This document shows, in pieces, positions 18,441 to 26,622 of a DNA stretch of 64,000 nt. The DNA comes from Falcatimonas sp. MSJ-15 (GTDB lineage Bacteria > Bacillota > Clostridia > Lachnospirales > Lachnospiraceae), in the NCBI RefSeq assembly GCF_018918265.1, contig NZ_JAHLQC010000010.1, positions 1 to 64,000 of the forward strand, read 5' to 3'. The first letter of the stretch is position 1. Every line of letters starts with the position of its first letter. A program made the position numbers and the translations under genes. Under the pieces are notes generated by a model. It searched no databases, was not told the DNA's origin, and was given only the letters and a program-made list of their open reading frames with translations.

Positions 18441-19985
18441 TTAGTCATCCTTTCTCACAAATTCTATATTACTTATCTCAAACATATCATTAATCTTAAC
18501 TGTCTTTTCTTCACCATCTGCAAATTCTATTATAAAATGCAGATTCATATACTCATCATAGACTTTTCTTCTCATATTATTATTAATAATTCCTTCAAGA
18601 AAAGTATCCGGTTCTCTATTAAGTTCTGCAAGATTATATTCTTTTTTCTGGCATAGATGAATAATAAAAGAATAATAATCTCCATTCTTAAATATCTTCT
18701 CTCCAAAACTCTTCTTAAGATATTCATTGAATTCTACAAGGCTTATACGTTCTTTTCTGCTTATACAATATAATAATGCAGACATTATAAGGACATAATT
18801 GTTCTCGATTCGTTCATCTTCTATCTCATCATCAAACTTTATCTCTGACTCTGTCTGTTCCTGTATAAGTTCTCCCTGTTCTTCCTTTTCATAACGATAT
18901 GTGAGTATATCATCTATCTTCTTTGTATCAAATGTCTTTTTTGTCTTAATTCCCATAAGTGGTCTTACCATCTCATAGAGAAGTTCCGGTCTGTCTTGTC
19001 TTATTATCTTATTAAGAATACTCTTAAAATCCATTGTATTTTTAAGTCTGTTAACTTTGGCACGTCTTACCATATCATCTACTTTTATCTGCAGATCAGT
19101 ACATGCGCTAAGAAGTGAAGCATGTCTGTTGGTCGCTCTTTTTAATTCATTCTCAAGATTATGTATATCTTCAACAGTCTGTGCCATAAAACTTCCCTGC
19201 TCATATACTCCGCCTTCTGCTCTTTTAAGTGCCATCTCAATAAGTTCTGTATTCTGTGCAAAAAGCCTCTGTTCATCATCAAACCACTTTATGCCTGTCT
19301 CAACAAAATCTTCATAAGCTTCAAGACCTTCATATATATCATTACCAAGTATATTTAAAACTTCATTTTTACGAAGCATCAATTTTCTTACTTCATTATT
19401 AATTCTCTTAATTACTTCTGTTCCACCCTTAAAATTCTGTGCTTTTATCATCTTCTGTAAAAGAAGCTGCTGCACACTTATTGTACTCTCATCCTTAATC
19501 TCTTTAGTATCAAGGTAGAATTCTATTCCATCAGAAGTTATCGAATAAAACAGTGAATTCTCTGTAACATGGCTTTCAATAAGCCTTATCCTTGATATTT
19601 TTTTCTCTTTCTCATAAGGATCATAATATTCATACGAAAAAGGTCTTCCATCGTTACGTATCTTATCAAATATATATGCTATAAGTTCTTTTTCATCTTC
19701 TATATTTTTATATTCTATATTAAAATCTCTCTTTAAACATCTCGCAGTAAATTCTTCATACTCTGAATATGTAACATCCTGATCATTAAAATTATTCTGT
19801 TCTATAAAAAATCTAAGGACTGCCATCACAATATACCCCATATCAAGCATATCATAGGCACCATCTTTATAATTTGTAAATTGAATTGATGAAAGTTTGA
19901 AAAATGGATAATATTTTCTTATATTCATCATTCTCTCTTTATGCTCTTCAACTATCTCTTGTATAAGAGTATATTCTTCACTCAC
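18441..19985 (-). CDS. jetA-like: JetA-like (kleisin/MukF-like) subunit, Wadjet JetA/DUF5716 family
   Basis: A 514-aa protein with a GTG start supported by GGGAGG eight bases upstream. The N-terminal part (SSIQFTNYKDGAYDML, LRFFIEQNNFNDQDVTYSEYE) and central helical stretch match what I recall of the Wadjet JetA family. The C-terminal quarter is a winged-helix-like segment (LLYCISRKERISLVEFNEYL). JetA is the kleisin that closes the SMC ring. It is first in a three-gene operon with near-touching or overlapping neighbours. The nuclease JetD, which cuts the extruded plasmid in characterised Wadjet systems, is not found on either side. Confidence 0.8.
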   Translation of the reverse strand: MSEEYTLIQEIVEEHKERMMNIRKYYPFFKLSSIQFTNYKDGAYDMLDMGYIVMAVLRFFIEQNNFNDQDVTYSEYEEFTARCLKRDFNIEYKNIEDEKELIAYIFDKIRNDGRPFSYEYYDPYEKEKKISRIRLIESHVTENSLFYSITSDGIEFYLDTKEIKDESTISVQQLLLQKMIKAQNFKGGTEVIKRINNEVRKLMLRKNEVLNILGNDIYEGLEAYEDFVETGIKWFDDEQRLFAQNTELIEMALKRAEGGVYEQGSFMAQTVEDIHNLENELKRATNRHASLLSACTDLQIKVDDMVRRAKVNRLKNTMDFKSILNKIIRQDRPELLYEMVRPLMGIKTKKTFDTKKIDDILTYRYEKEEQGELIQEQTESEIKFDDEIEDERIENNYVLIMSALLYCISRKERISLVEFNEYLKKSFGEKIFKNGDYYSFIIHLCQKKEYNLAELNREPDTFLEGIINNNMRRKVYDEYMNLHFIIEFADGEEKTVKINDMFEISNIEFVRKDD

Positions 19986-20112
19986 GCTTTTTCCTCCCTA
20001 TTTCTATAATAAATAATTACTGACTTATATTTCTCAGTGAATTATTCAGCAAAATTGTGTAAAATACTATTTTTTGATAAATCTATTAGTCTGTTATATT
20101 TTCTAAGCAACA

Positions 20113-20121
20113 ATTATATCA
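20113..20121 (-). promoter_or_regulatory. extended -10 promoter for the jetABC-like operon
   Basis: TGATATAAT on the minus strand is a perfect extended -10 (TGnTATAAT) about 128 bases before the jetA-like start. No good -35 is present, as is common with extended -10 sites. Confidence 0.4.
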
Positions 20122-20171
20122 AATGTTATCAATCTTAATTTGCATAAAATGTCAATATTCTTAGTTTGCGT

Positions 20172-20202
20172 AAAAAAGGGCACCCGCACTAAGCGGATGC
20201 CC
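20172..20202 (-). terminator. terminator of the dnaX-ebfC-recR operon
   Basis: A 10-bp GC-rich stem (GGGCATCCGC / GCGGGTGCCC, with wobble) followed by TTTTTT on the minus strand, 20 bases after recR. Confidence 0.9.
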
Positions 20203-20223
20203 CCATCCTGATATTCTGATAAT

Positions 20224-20823
20224 CTATAATTCTACTCTTCCTTCTAATGCTCTTAGAAGTGTAACCTCGTCAATATATTCAAGATCTCCTCCAACCGGAA
20301 CACCGCTTGCTATTCTGGTCACTTTTATTCCTGTAGGTTTTACAAGTTTACTGATATACATTGCTGTTGTCTCACCTTCAAGGCTTGAATTAGTTGCAAT
20401 TATAACTTCCTTAATATCATCTTTTGTAAGCCTTGCCATCAGCTCTTTTAACTTTATGTCATTAGGTCCTATTCCAAGCATTGGCGATATTGCTCCATGA
20501 AGAACATGATATACTCCATCATACTTGGCAGTTTTTTCATAAGCTGCAAGATCTCTTGTAGTCTCAACAACCATTATTGTAGATGCATCTCGCTTTGGAT
20601 TACGACATATTGGACATATATTAGTATCTGTAAGTGTAAAACACTTCTCACAGTAACATACATTCTCCTTGGCATCTATAATAGACTTTGCAAGACCCAT
20701 AACTTCGTCTTTTGGCATATTAATCACATGAAATGCCAGCCTCTGTGCAGACTTCGCACCTACTCCGGGAAGTCTTTGGAACTCCTCGATAAGTTTACTT
20801 ATGTGGCTGCTAAAATACTCCAT
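20224..20823 (-). CDS. recR: recombination mediator RecR
   Basis: A 199-aa protein of normal length. The N-terminal helix-hairpin-helix region contains RLPGVGAKSAQRLAFH, followed by a four-cysteine zinc finger (CYCEKCFTL...CPICRNP, residues about 57-75) and a Toprim domain (IMVVETTRDLAAYE to ATNSSLEGETTAMYI). RecR forms the RecOR clamp that loads RecA on gapped DNA. The start overlaps the ebfC stop by one base, the classic dnaX-ebfC-recR order. Confidence 0.97.
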   Translation of the reverse strand: MEYFSSHISKLIEEFQRLPGVGAKSAQRLAFHVINMPKDEVMGLAKSIIDAKENVCYCEKCFTLTDTNICPICRNPKRDASTIMVVETTRDLAAYEKTAKYDGVYHVLHGAISPMLGIGPNDIKLKELMARLTKDDIKEVIIATNSSLEGETTAMYISKLVKPTGIKVTRIASGVPVGGDLEYIDEVTLLRALEGRVEL

Positions 20824-21179
20824 TAGAATGGAAAGCCTCCTCCAAGACCACCAAGGCCTCCTGTAATCTTACTCATTGAATTCTGTGAAAATTCTTCAAT
20901 CTGGCGTAATGCTTCATTAGTAGCTGCCATAATAAGATCTTCAAGCATCTCAACATCATCAGGATCTACACAGTCTTTTGATATCTTAACAGCAGTAATC
21001 TCTTTTTTACCTGAAACTGTTACTTCAACAGCTCCGCCACCTGCTTTACCTGTTACTTCTTTTTCTTCAAGCTCTTTTGTTGCTTCTTCCATCTGTTTTT
21101 GCATCTTCTGAGCCTGCTTCATTAGATTATTCATACTTCCAGGCATTCCTCCGCCTGGGAAACCTCCACGTTTAGCCAT
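20823..21179 (-). CDS. ebfC: nucleoid-associated protein, YbaB/EbfC family
   Basis: A 118-aa small DNA-binding protein. The N-terminal Gly/Met-rich lead (GGFPGGGMPGSMNNLMKQ) is followed by the family core with a long helix (QAQKMQKQMEEATKELEEKEVTG) and a sheet (GAVEVTVSGKKEITAVKIS). It forms a tweezer-like dimer that binds DNA. It sits directly against the dnaX stop, as in most Firmicutes. Confidence 0.95.
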   Translation of the reverse strand: MAKRGGFPGGGMPGSMNNLMKQAQKMQKQMEEATKELEEKEVTGKAGGGAVEVTVSGKKEITAVKISKDCVDPDDVEMLEDLIMAATNEALRQIEEFSQNSMSKITGGLGGLGGGFPF

Positions 21180-22778
21180 CTAAAAAAAATCCTCCTTATC
21201 ATCGTCATCGACAGTTATATCCATTTTAACGCATTCTTTAAGATTTGTAAATAAATCTTCTGTTCTCTGCGTCTTATCTGTATTAAGCTTCATCTGTATC
21301 TCTACGCTTACACCACATTTAGCCGCAATATACCCTTTTAATTCATTAATAACACTCTCTTTGTTGCAATAATTATATCCCATTTCATCGCTAAAATTAA
21401 GCATAATATTACCATTATCGCCAAGTGCTGTCTTTGATGCTTTTAAAAATCTTGATGTAGGCATAGCGAATGTTGATATTATATCAGCCCACTTATCAGC
21501 TACCTTAAGTATATCTTCTCTGCTTGCCTGTGGTATATCATTAATATCAATCTTCTTAACCTGTTCTTCTCTTATATTATCTTCTCTGTCAGCATAACTG
21601 GCATCCTTAGACTTAAGGACAACGCCTTCTTCAAGCTGTCTCTCAAGATTCTCAACTCTGTTAATAAGTGCTTCAAGATTCTCTTCCATTGGTGGCTTTA
21701 TCATCTTAATAATTGCAATCTCTACAAGTATTCTCTTTTGCATTGCAAACTTAATCTGACCGGAAAGTTCTGACAGAATCCTTATGTATCTCATAAGTGT
21801 ATTATCACTTATGCTCTTTCCAATCTCCATAAGTACTAAAAGATTTTCTTTTGACATATCTACAATGTCTGTATTGTCACCTGCATTCTTAATAAGCAGA
21901 ATATTTCTTAAATACCATGTAAAGTCATTAACAAACTGACTTATCTCTCGTCCCTGCATTATAACATCATCAAGTAAAGATATTGCTTTTGCAGTATCCT
22001 GTGCAAGTATATATTTAAGCATATCTGCAAATACAGATGCATCAACTGCTCCAAGAACATCAAGTGCCGCTTCATAAGTAAGCGTCTTGCCATAGTTAAA
22101 TGATATACACTGTTCAAGGAGACTTAATGCATCTCTTAATGAACCATCTGCCGTCTTAGCTATATACATAAGTGCTTTATCTTCAACATCTATCTGTTCT
22201 GCTGTCATAAGTTCTCTTAGCCTGTCTGCGATTGTATCAACACTGATTCTCTTAAAATCATAACGCTGACACCTTGACAGAATTGTTATAGGGATCTTAT
22301 TAACTTCAGTTGTCGCAAGTATGAATATTACATATGATGGTGGTTCTTCAAGTGTCTTTAAAAGTGCATTAAATGCTCCTATCGAAAGCATATGAACTTC
22401 ATCAATAATATATACTTTATACTTGCCTTGAGTTGGTCTGTAAGCTACTTCTTCTCTTATCTCTCTGATATTATCAACGCCATTATTAGACGCAGCATCT
22501 ATCTCGATAACATTCATACTATTTCCGGCTTTTATTGCCTTACAACTCTCACATTCACCACATGGACTTCCATCCTTTGGATTCTCGCAGTTAACCGCTT
22601 TTGCAAAAAGTTTGGCTATTGTAGTCTTACCTGTACCTCTTGTTCCACAGAACAAATATGCATGACCTACCCTGTCTGCATTAATCTGATTCTTAAGCGT
22701 CGTTACGATATGCTCCTGTCCCTTAACATCTTCAAATTCGTCAGGTCTCCACTTTCTGTAAAGGGCCATATACGACAT
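21180..22778 (-). CDS. dnaX: DNA polymerase III subunit gamma/tau
   Basis: A 532-aa clamp-loader ATPase. Walker A is GTRGTGKTTIAK (residues about 45-56), then a zinc-binding cluster CENPKDGSPCGECESC, Walker B-like YIIDEVHMLS, and the sensor region LLKTLEEPPSYVIFILATTE. Domain III follows to about residue 365, then a tau-like tail with a helical linker (RVENLERQLEEGV) and a C-terminal domain. It loads the beta clamp at the replication fork. No slippery heptamer that would clearly make gamma by frameshift was noticed. It is first of dnaX-ebfC-recR. Confidence 0.96.
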   Translation of the reverse strand: MSYMALYRKWRPDEFEDVKGQEHIVTTLKNQINADRVGHAYLFCGTRGTGKTTIAKLFAKAVNCENPKDGSPCGECESCKAIKAGNSMNVIEIDAASNNGVDNIREIREEVAYRPTQGKYKVYIIDEVHMLSIGAFNALLKTLEEPPSYVIFILATTEVNKIPITILSRCQRYDFKRISVDTIADRLRELMTAEQIDVEDKALMYIAKTADGSLRDALSLLEQCISFNYGKTLTYEAALDVLGAVDASVFADMLKYILAQDTAKAISLLDDVIMQGREISQFVNDFTWYLRNILLIKNAGDNTDIVDMSKENLLVLMEIGKSISDNTLMRYIRILSELSGQIKFAMQKRILVEIAIIKMIKPPMEENLEALINRVENLERQLEEGVVLKSKDASYADREDNIREEQVKKIDINDIPQASREDILKVADKWADIISTFAMPTSRFLKASKTALGDNGNIMLNFSDEMGYNYCNKESVINELKGYIAAKCGVSVEIQMKLNTDKTQRTEDLFTNLKECVKMDITVDDDDKEDFF

Positions 22779-22854
22779 AATAATTACCTCATTTCTAACA
22801 CATATATATTTTTATAGTTATAAATCTGTTTCTAATTTATTAGTATACTATTTA

Positions 22855-23928
22855 TTAATCACCAAAACTTATTCCAAGAAGTTTTGCTTCTTTTACAATA
22901 GATGAATCAGGTGATACCATCTTAAGCTTGCCTGCAACTTCGCTTAATGGAACACCTACTATCTCTCCATTCTTAATTCCTACCATCTTACCATAATCAT
23001 CTTTTAATATAAGACTTGCTGCCGCTGCTCCAAGTCTTGATGAGAGAACTCTGTCATATGGACATGGATCTCCACCTCTTTGCATATGTCCAGGAACTGT
23101 TATTCTTATCTCCTGACCGGTCTTTTCTTCAATCTCATGACCTATCTCATACGAAATTGAAGGATATTGATTCTTTTTTCTCTTTTCTTTTAGATCTTTC
23201 TTTGACAAAAGTGAATCTTCATAAGAGATTGCGCCTTCTGCAACAGCAAGAATTGAGAATCTCTTGCCCTGTTTAGTTCTTCTATTAATTGCTTCAACAA
23301 CTGAATCTATCTTATAAGGTATCTCTGGTATAAGAATGATATCCGCACCACTTGCAATTCCTGCATGAAGTGTTAACCATCCTACTTTGTGACCCATTAC
23401 TTCTACTATGAATACTCGTCCATGTGATGCTGCTGTTGTGTGTATACAATCTATTGCATTGGCTGCTATATTAACTGCACTTTGAAAACCGAATGTCATA
23501 TCAGTTCCCCAGAGGTCATTATCTATAGTCTTTGGCAGTGTAACAATATTAAGACCTTCTTCACTTAGAAGATTAGCTGTCTTATGTGTACCATTACCAC
23601 CAAGTATTACAAGACAATCAAGTTTTAGTTTGTGATAAGTTGCCTTCATCGCTTCTACTTTATCAATTCCATCCTGATCAGGAACTCTCATAAGTTTGAA
23701 TGGCTGTCTTGATGAGCCTAATATTGTTCCACCAATTGTGAGTATCCCTGAGAATTCTCTCTGTTCCATAACGTGGTAATTACTATATATCAGACCTTTA
23801 TAACCATCTTCAAATCCTATAATCTCTACTTCTTCGCCGCTTCCATACAGTGCTTTGGCTACACCTCTCATAGCTGCATTGAGGCTTTGGCAGTCTCCGC
23901 CACTTGTTAACATACCAATTCTTTTCAT
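22855..23928 (-). CDS. pfkA: 6-phosphofructokinase, group III-like (G104/K124 pattern)
   Basis: A 357-aa phosphofructokinase from the ATG at 23928 (AGGATG upstream; a longer frame starts four codons earlier). It phosphorylates fructose 6-phosphate in glycolysis. Motifs are MLTSGGDCQSLNAAMRG at the N-terminus, GGNGTHKTA in the phosphate-donor loop, and LPKTIDNDLWGTD at the active site. The Gly in GGNG is the residue linked to ATP use (G104), while Lys in PKTIDND (K124) is shared with PPi enzymes. This pair is typical of group III PFKs, most of which use ATP. Asn replaces the Mg-binding Asp of the usual GGDG. It has its own promoter and lies between SRP RNA and dnaX. Confidence 0.93.
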   Translation of the reverse strand: MKRIGMLTSGGDCQSLNAAMRGVAKALYGSGEEVEIIGFEDGYKGLIYSNYHVMEQREFSGILTIGGTILGSSRQPFKLMRVPDQDGIDKVEAMKATYHKLKLDCLVILGGNGTHKTANLLSEEGLNIVTLPKTIDNDLWGTDMTFGFQSAVNIAANAIDCIHTTAASHGRVFIVEVMGHKVGWLTLHAGIASGADIILIPEIPYKIDSVVEAINRRTKQGKRFSILAVAEGAISYEDSLLSKKDLKEKRKKNQYPSISYEIGHEIEEKTGQEIRITVPGHMQRGGDPCPYDRVLSSRLGAAAASLILKDDYGKMVGIKNGEIVGVPLSEVAGKLKMVSPDSSIVKEAKLLGISFGD

Positions 23929-23981
23929 AAACCAACACATCCTATCTTCTATTATTTTGTAATGCTTTTTCCTGTTATCTT

Positions 23982-24011
23982 ATTATAGTATGTCCATCCT
24001 TAAGGTGTCAA
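23982..24011 (-). promoter_or_regulatory. pfkA promoter
   Basis: On the minus strand, -35 TTGACA (24006-24011) and -10 TATAAT (23982-23987) are 18 bases apart, about 55 bases before the pfkA start. Both boxes are perfect. Confidence 0.8.
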
Positions 24012-24187
24012 AAACATTTTTTTGTAAGCATTATTCGTAAATTGCACATAAAGCTAAAGTTTCAGTGCTTCCTGCTTAAATATCACACTATTTATCGTCA
24101 TGTTATATCATATAATAGATTGTGCCAATATATTGTGAATTAGTTATTAAGCATACTTATGGTACATGTGTTCGAGTACTATCTGTA

Positions 24188-24213
24188 AAAAAAGAACATC
24201 TCTAAGATGTTCA
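24188..24213 (-). terminator. terminator of SRP RNA
   Basis: Stem GAACATCT / AGATGTTC followed by TTTTTTT on the minus strand, directly after the SRP RNA 3' end. Confidence 0.85.
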
Positions 24214-24224
24214 ATATATTATAA

Positions 24225-24488
24225 TCCGTGCATCCCGCTTCGTGTAATTACCATAGACGTTACCACTACAGTTAACTCAGTCCAGGCACCCTTACGGCAC
24301 ACAAGAGCTTCCACTTAATGCTGCTTCGTTCCCGACCTGACATGGTTCATGGATTCCTGTTGCGTAAGACCCAAACGTCAACGCCACTTATAGCGGGCAG
24401 CTCTACAATAGAAAACCCTAGGCGGGATATCACCCCATCTATAGCGGATTGTAGGTACAGGGCACCGCTAGCTCCCCGGCTGCACGGA
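24225..24488 (-). ncRNA. ffs: signal recognition particle RNA, large Gram-positive type
   Basis: About 264 nt. The minus strand carries the conserved domain IV hairpin GTCAGGTCGGGAACGAAGCA near 24325-24345, and the Alu-domain motif GGGGAGCTAGCGGTGCCCTG followed by TACCTACAATCCGC near the 5' end. The ends pair as CCGTGCA / TGCACGG. It scaffolds Ffh in co-translational membrane targeting. A perfect promoter and terminator flank it. Placement between tadA and dnaX recalls the Bacillus order tadA-scr-dnaX-ebfC-recR, here with pfkA inserted. Confidence 0.96.
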
Positions 24489-24515
24489 AGTTTTATGACA
24501 AATTCAGTGAACTAC

Positions 24516-24544
24516 ATTATACCATATTTTTTATAATATGTAAA
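24516..24544 (-). promoter_or_regulatory. SRP RNA promoter
   Basis: On the minus strand, -35 TTTACA (24539-24544) and -10 TATAAT (24516-24521) are exactly 17 bases apart. The predicted start is about 20 bases before the mature 5' end, leaving a short leader for processing. Confidence 0.85.
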
Positions 24545-24707
24545 GATGTTAAATTCTGTATATTAAGGGACCTCACTTTCACCTCATTTTCCCTTCGCTT
24601 TCCTAGCTTTCACCTAGCTTTACACTTATATTTACCAAATCTTAGCTTTCACTATTTTCCCACATTAGGTGCAAAGCATTTTCTATATTTTTCTTCTTGT
24701 GTATCCC

Positions 24708-25580
24708 TTAACTTTCGCTATTTTTCCACATAAGTCTTCTCGCATATTCCATATCATAAAAAACATCACCATATACAATAGTTTCTTCATTAGCAGATGC
24801 ATTTTGGATGTTGCTTATTGCGAACATCTGGTTAAGTCTTATTCTCTCATTAGTTGTAAGCTCACTAAGTGATTCTACCATTCTGTCGCTTTTTACTGCT
24901 ATCATAATGTTCTCTGTCTCTGTTATTGCAACGCCTATTACTTTCACATGAAGAATTTCTCCTGCCTTGTATTGCTTATTATCTTTTGGGAAAAAATATG
25001 CTTTACAATCATTACCTCTGTCCTTACATTCATTGATAATTCCGTATGGCTTATTATCACCTCTTCCAGCTATTGTTAATGTCATTGTTGCAAGAGTCTT
25101 TTTTATCATATCTGTCTCTTTTTTCTTTTCTCTTAATTTTTTAAAAAAACTACTCATTAATTCACTACATTCTTCTTCAAGTACACCTCTTGTAACTTCT
25201 GCCTGATGGTTAAATTCTGACATCTGAAGAATATTAATGATACTTCCCACACAGCCGGCTTTCTTATTCATACTTCCAATTACTACTCTGTCAATTCTTG
25301 CCTGCACAAGTGCACCTGCACACATCTGACACGGTTCGAGTGTCACATACATTGTACATCCGCTAAGCCGCCAGTCACCAAGTACTTTTGTTGCTTTTTT
25401 AATCGCCTGAATCTCAGCATGTGCAAGTGTCGATCTGTCTGTATTTCTTCTATTATAACCTCTCGCTATGACACGTCCTTCATAGACTATGACGCAGCCT
25501 ATAGGCGTCTCGTCAATGTCAGATGCTTTTTTGGCACATTTAAGAGCCATTTTCATGTACTTTTCATCAAGTGTCTCCAT
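24708..25580 (-). CDS. tadA: tRNA adenosine deaminase TadA with an extra C-terminal domain
   Basis: 290 aa from the ATG at 25580; two upstream ATGs (25595, 25592) lie on or beside AAAAGG and cannot be ruled out. Residues 1-155 are a complete TadA: catalytic HAE in LAHAEIQAIKKA, zinc ligands in TLEPCQMCAGALVQARI, and VVIGSMNKKAGCVGS. It deaminates A34 to inosine in tRNA-Arg(ACG). Residues about 156-290 are additional and not part of the usual 150-170 aa enzyme. They contain a beta-rich stretch (YKAGEILHVKVIGVAITETENIMIAV) and a helical end. I do not recognise this domain. Upstream of SRP RNA, as expected. Confidence 0.9.
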   Translation of the reverse strand: METLDEKYMKMALKCAKKASDIDETPIGCVIVYEGRVIARGYNRRNTDRSTLAHAEIQAIKKATKVLGDWRLSGCTMYVTLEPCQMCAGALVQARIDRVVIGSMNKKAGCVGSIINILQMSEFNHQAEVTRGVLEEECSELMSSFFKKLREKKKETDMIKKTLATMTLTIAGRGDNKPYGIINECKDRGNDCKAYFFPKDNKQYKAGEILHVKVIGVAITETENIMIAVKSDRMVESLSELTTNERIRLNQMFAISNIQNASANEETIVYGDVFYDMEYARRLMWKNSES

Positions 25581-25595
25581 ATAATATATCATCAT

Positions 25596-25914
25596 CCTTT
25601 TGACTCACTTTTAATATTTTAACTATATTACAACTGATTATACAATGTGTCTTTACCACTAATTTATAACCTTAGATTTATGCAATTCATCTTTCGAACC
25701 TATAACTTTTTAGTGTTTCTGACATTTTGCTTTAAAATCTTATGCTTTTATGCTTAATTATTTGTATCACATATATTATTATTATGCAAACTTTCCGTAA
25801 TAATTATTTTTTCGTATGTCGATACTATATACATAAACAAGATCCAAATAATTTTGCATTTATTGGGACATCAGGTTTTTATATACATAAAATTATGCGA
25901 AATGAGGTAATGCC
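25596..25914. other. AT-rich intergenic region between divergent tadA and GNAT
   Basis: About 320 bases that must hold the two divergent promoters. I see no convincing promoter pair, RNA fold or small gene. A 69-codon frame at 25742-25951 has no ribosome binding site and overlaps the GNAT start. Confidence 0.5.
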
Positions 25915-26481
25915 ATGCTATTTTGTTACGAGACTGATCGTCTGTTTTTAAAAGTATTACAACAAGACAGTGCGAGATCTGTGCTTGAATTTTATAAAAA
26001 TAATAGAAAGATTTTTGAACCTCTTGAGCCTCCAAAAGATGAAAATTTCTATACTGAAAAGTATCAGGGAAAGCTTCTTAGTGCAGAGCTTAAGAATTTT
26101 CTTGCCGGAAAAAGTGTACGTTTTTTTGTATTTACAAAGGACTGCCCTAATGAAATTATAGGCACTATATCTTTTAATGCAATTAACAGAGGTGCTTTTC
26201 ATAATTGCCAGATAGGATACAAGTTTGACAAGAACAAGCTTCACAGAGGATATGCTACCGAAAGTGTTAAAAAAGCTGTTCAGATTGCAATAGATGAGAT
26301 GAATATCCACCGAATTGAGGCTTATATTCTCCCCGATAATATAGCTTCTGTTAATCTTGCAAAAAAAGTCGGATTTATAAGTGAAGGAATGGCATTTAAA
26401 TATGCAAGACTTGCCAGTGGATGGCATGATCACTTAAGATATGTCTATATTGCACCGGATGATGACATATTTAAATTATAA
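25915..26481 (+). CDS. GNAT acetyltransferase, RimJ/RimL-like
   Basis: A 188-aa N-acetyltransferase. GAGG lies seven bases upstream of the ATG. The fold is visible as ETDRLFLKVLQQDSARSVLEFY at the start, EIIGTISFNAI and IGYKFDKNKLHRGYATESVKKA (the acetyl-CoA pyrophosphate loop near residues 105-120), and ILPDNIASVNLAKKVGFISEG near the end. This pattern is typical of the RimJ/RimL subgroup that acetylates ribosomal-protein N-termini or small amines. Substrate unknown. Convergent with the DUF6128-like gene. Confidence 0.9.
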   Translation: MLFCYETDRLFLKVLQQDSARSVLEFYKNNRKIFEPLEPPKDENFYTEKYQGKLLSAELKNFLAGKSVRFFVFTKDCPNEIIGTISFNAINRGAFHNCQIGYKFDKNKLHRGYATESVKKAVQIAIDEMNIHRIEAYILPDNIASVNLAKKVGFISEGMAFKYARLASGWHDHLRYVYIAPDDDIFKL

Positions 26482-26577
26482 ATAATGTATTTTAACAAAA
26501 CTTTATTTTAATATTCATTATAGAACAATGTACTTTATGAATTCTAAAATGACAAAATTAAATGATAAGATTGCCAA

Positions 26578-26621
26578 AGTGGCGAAAACCCACCACCTAA
26601 AGGTAGTGGGTTTTTGCCACT
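26578..26621. terminator. bidirectional terminator between GNAT and the DUF6128-like gene
   Basis: A long stem AGTGGCGAAAACCCACCACC / GGTAGTGGGTTTTTGCCACT with the core CCTAAAGG. It lies between convergent stops, one base from the minus-strand gene. The inner hairpin recurs at 7649-7670. Confidence 0.8.
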
Positions 26622-26622
26622 A

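Noticed and set aside
21180..22778. Programmed frameshift making a gamma subunit from dnaX
   Set aside because: I did not find an A-rich slippery heptamer with a following stem-loop in the expected region.
25742..25951. 69-codon frame before the GNAT gene
   Set aside because: No ribosome site, overlaps the GNAT start, and composition is that of AT-rich non-coding DNA.
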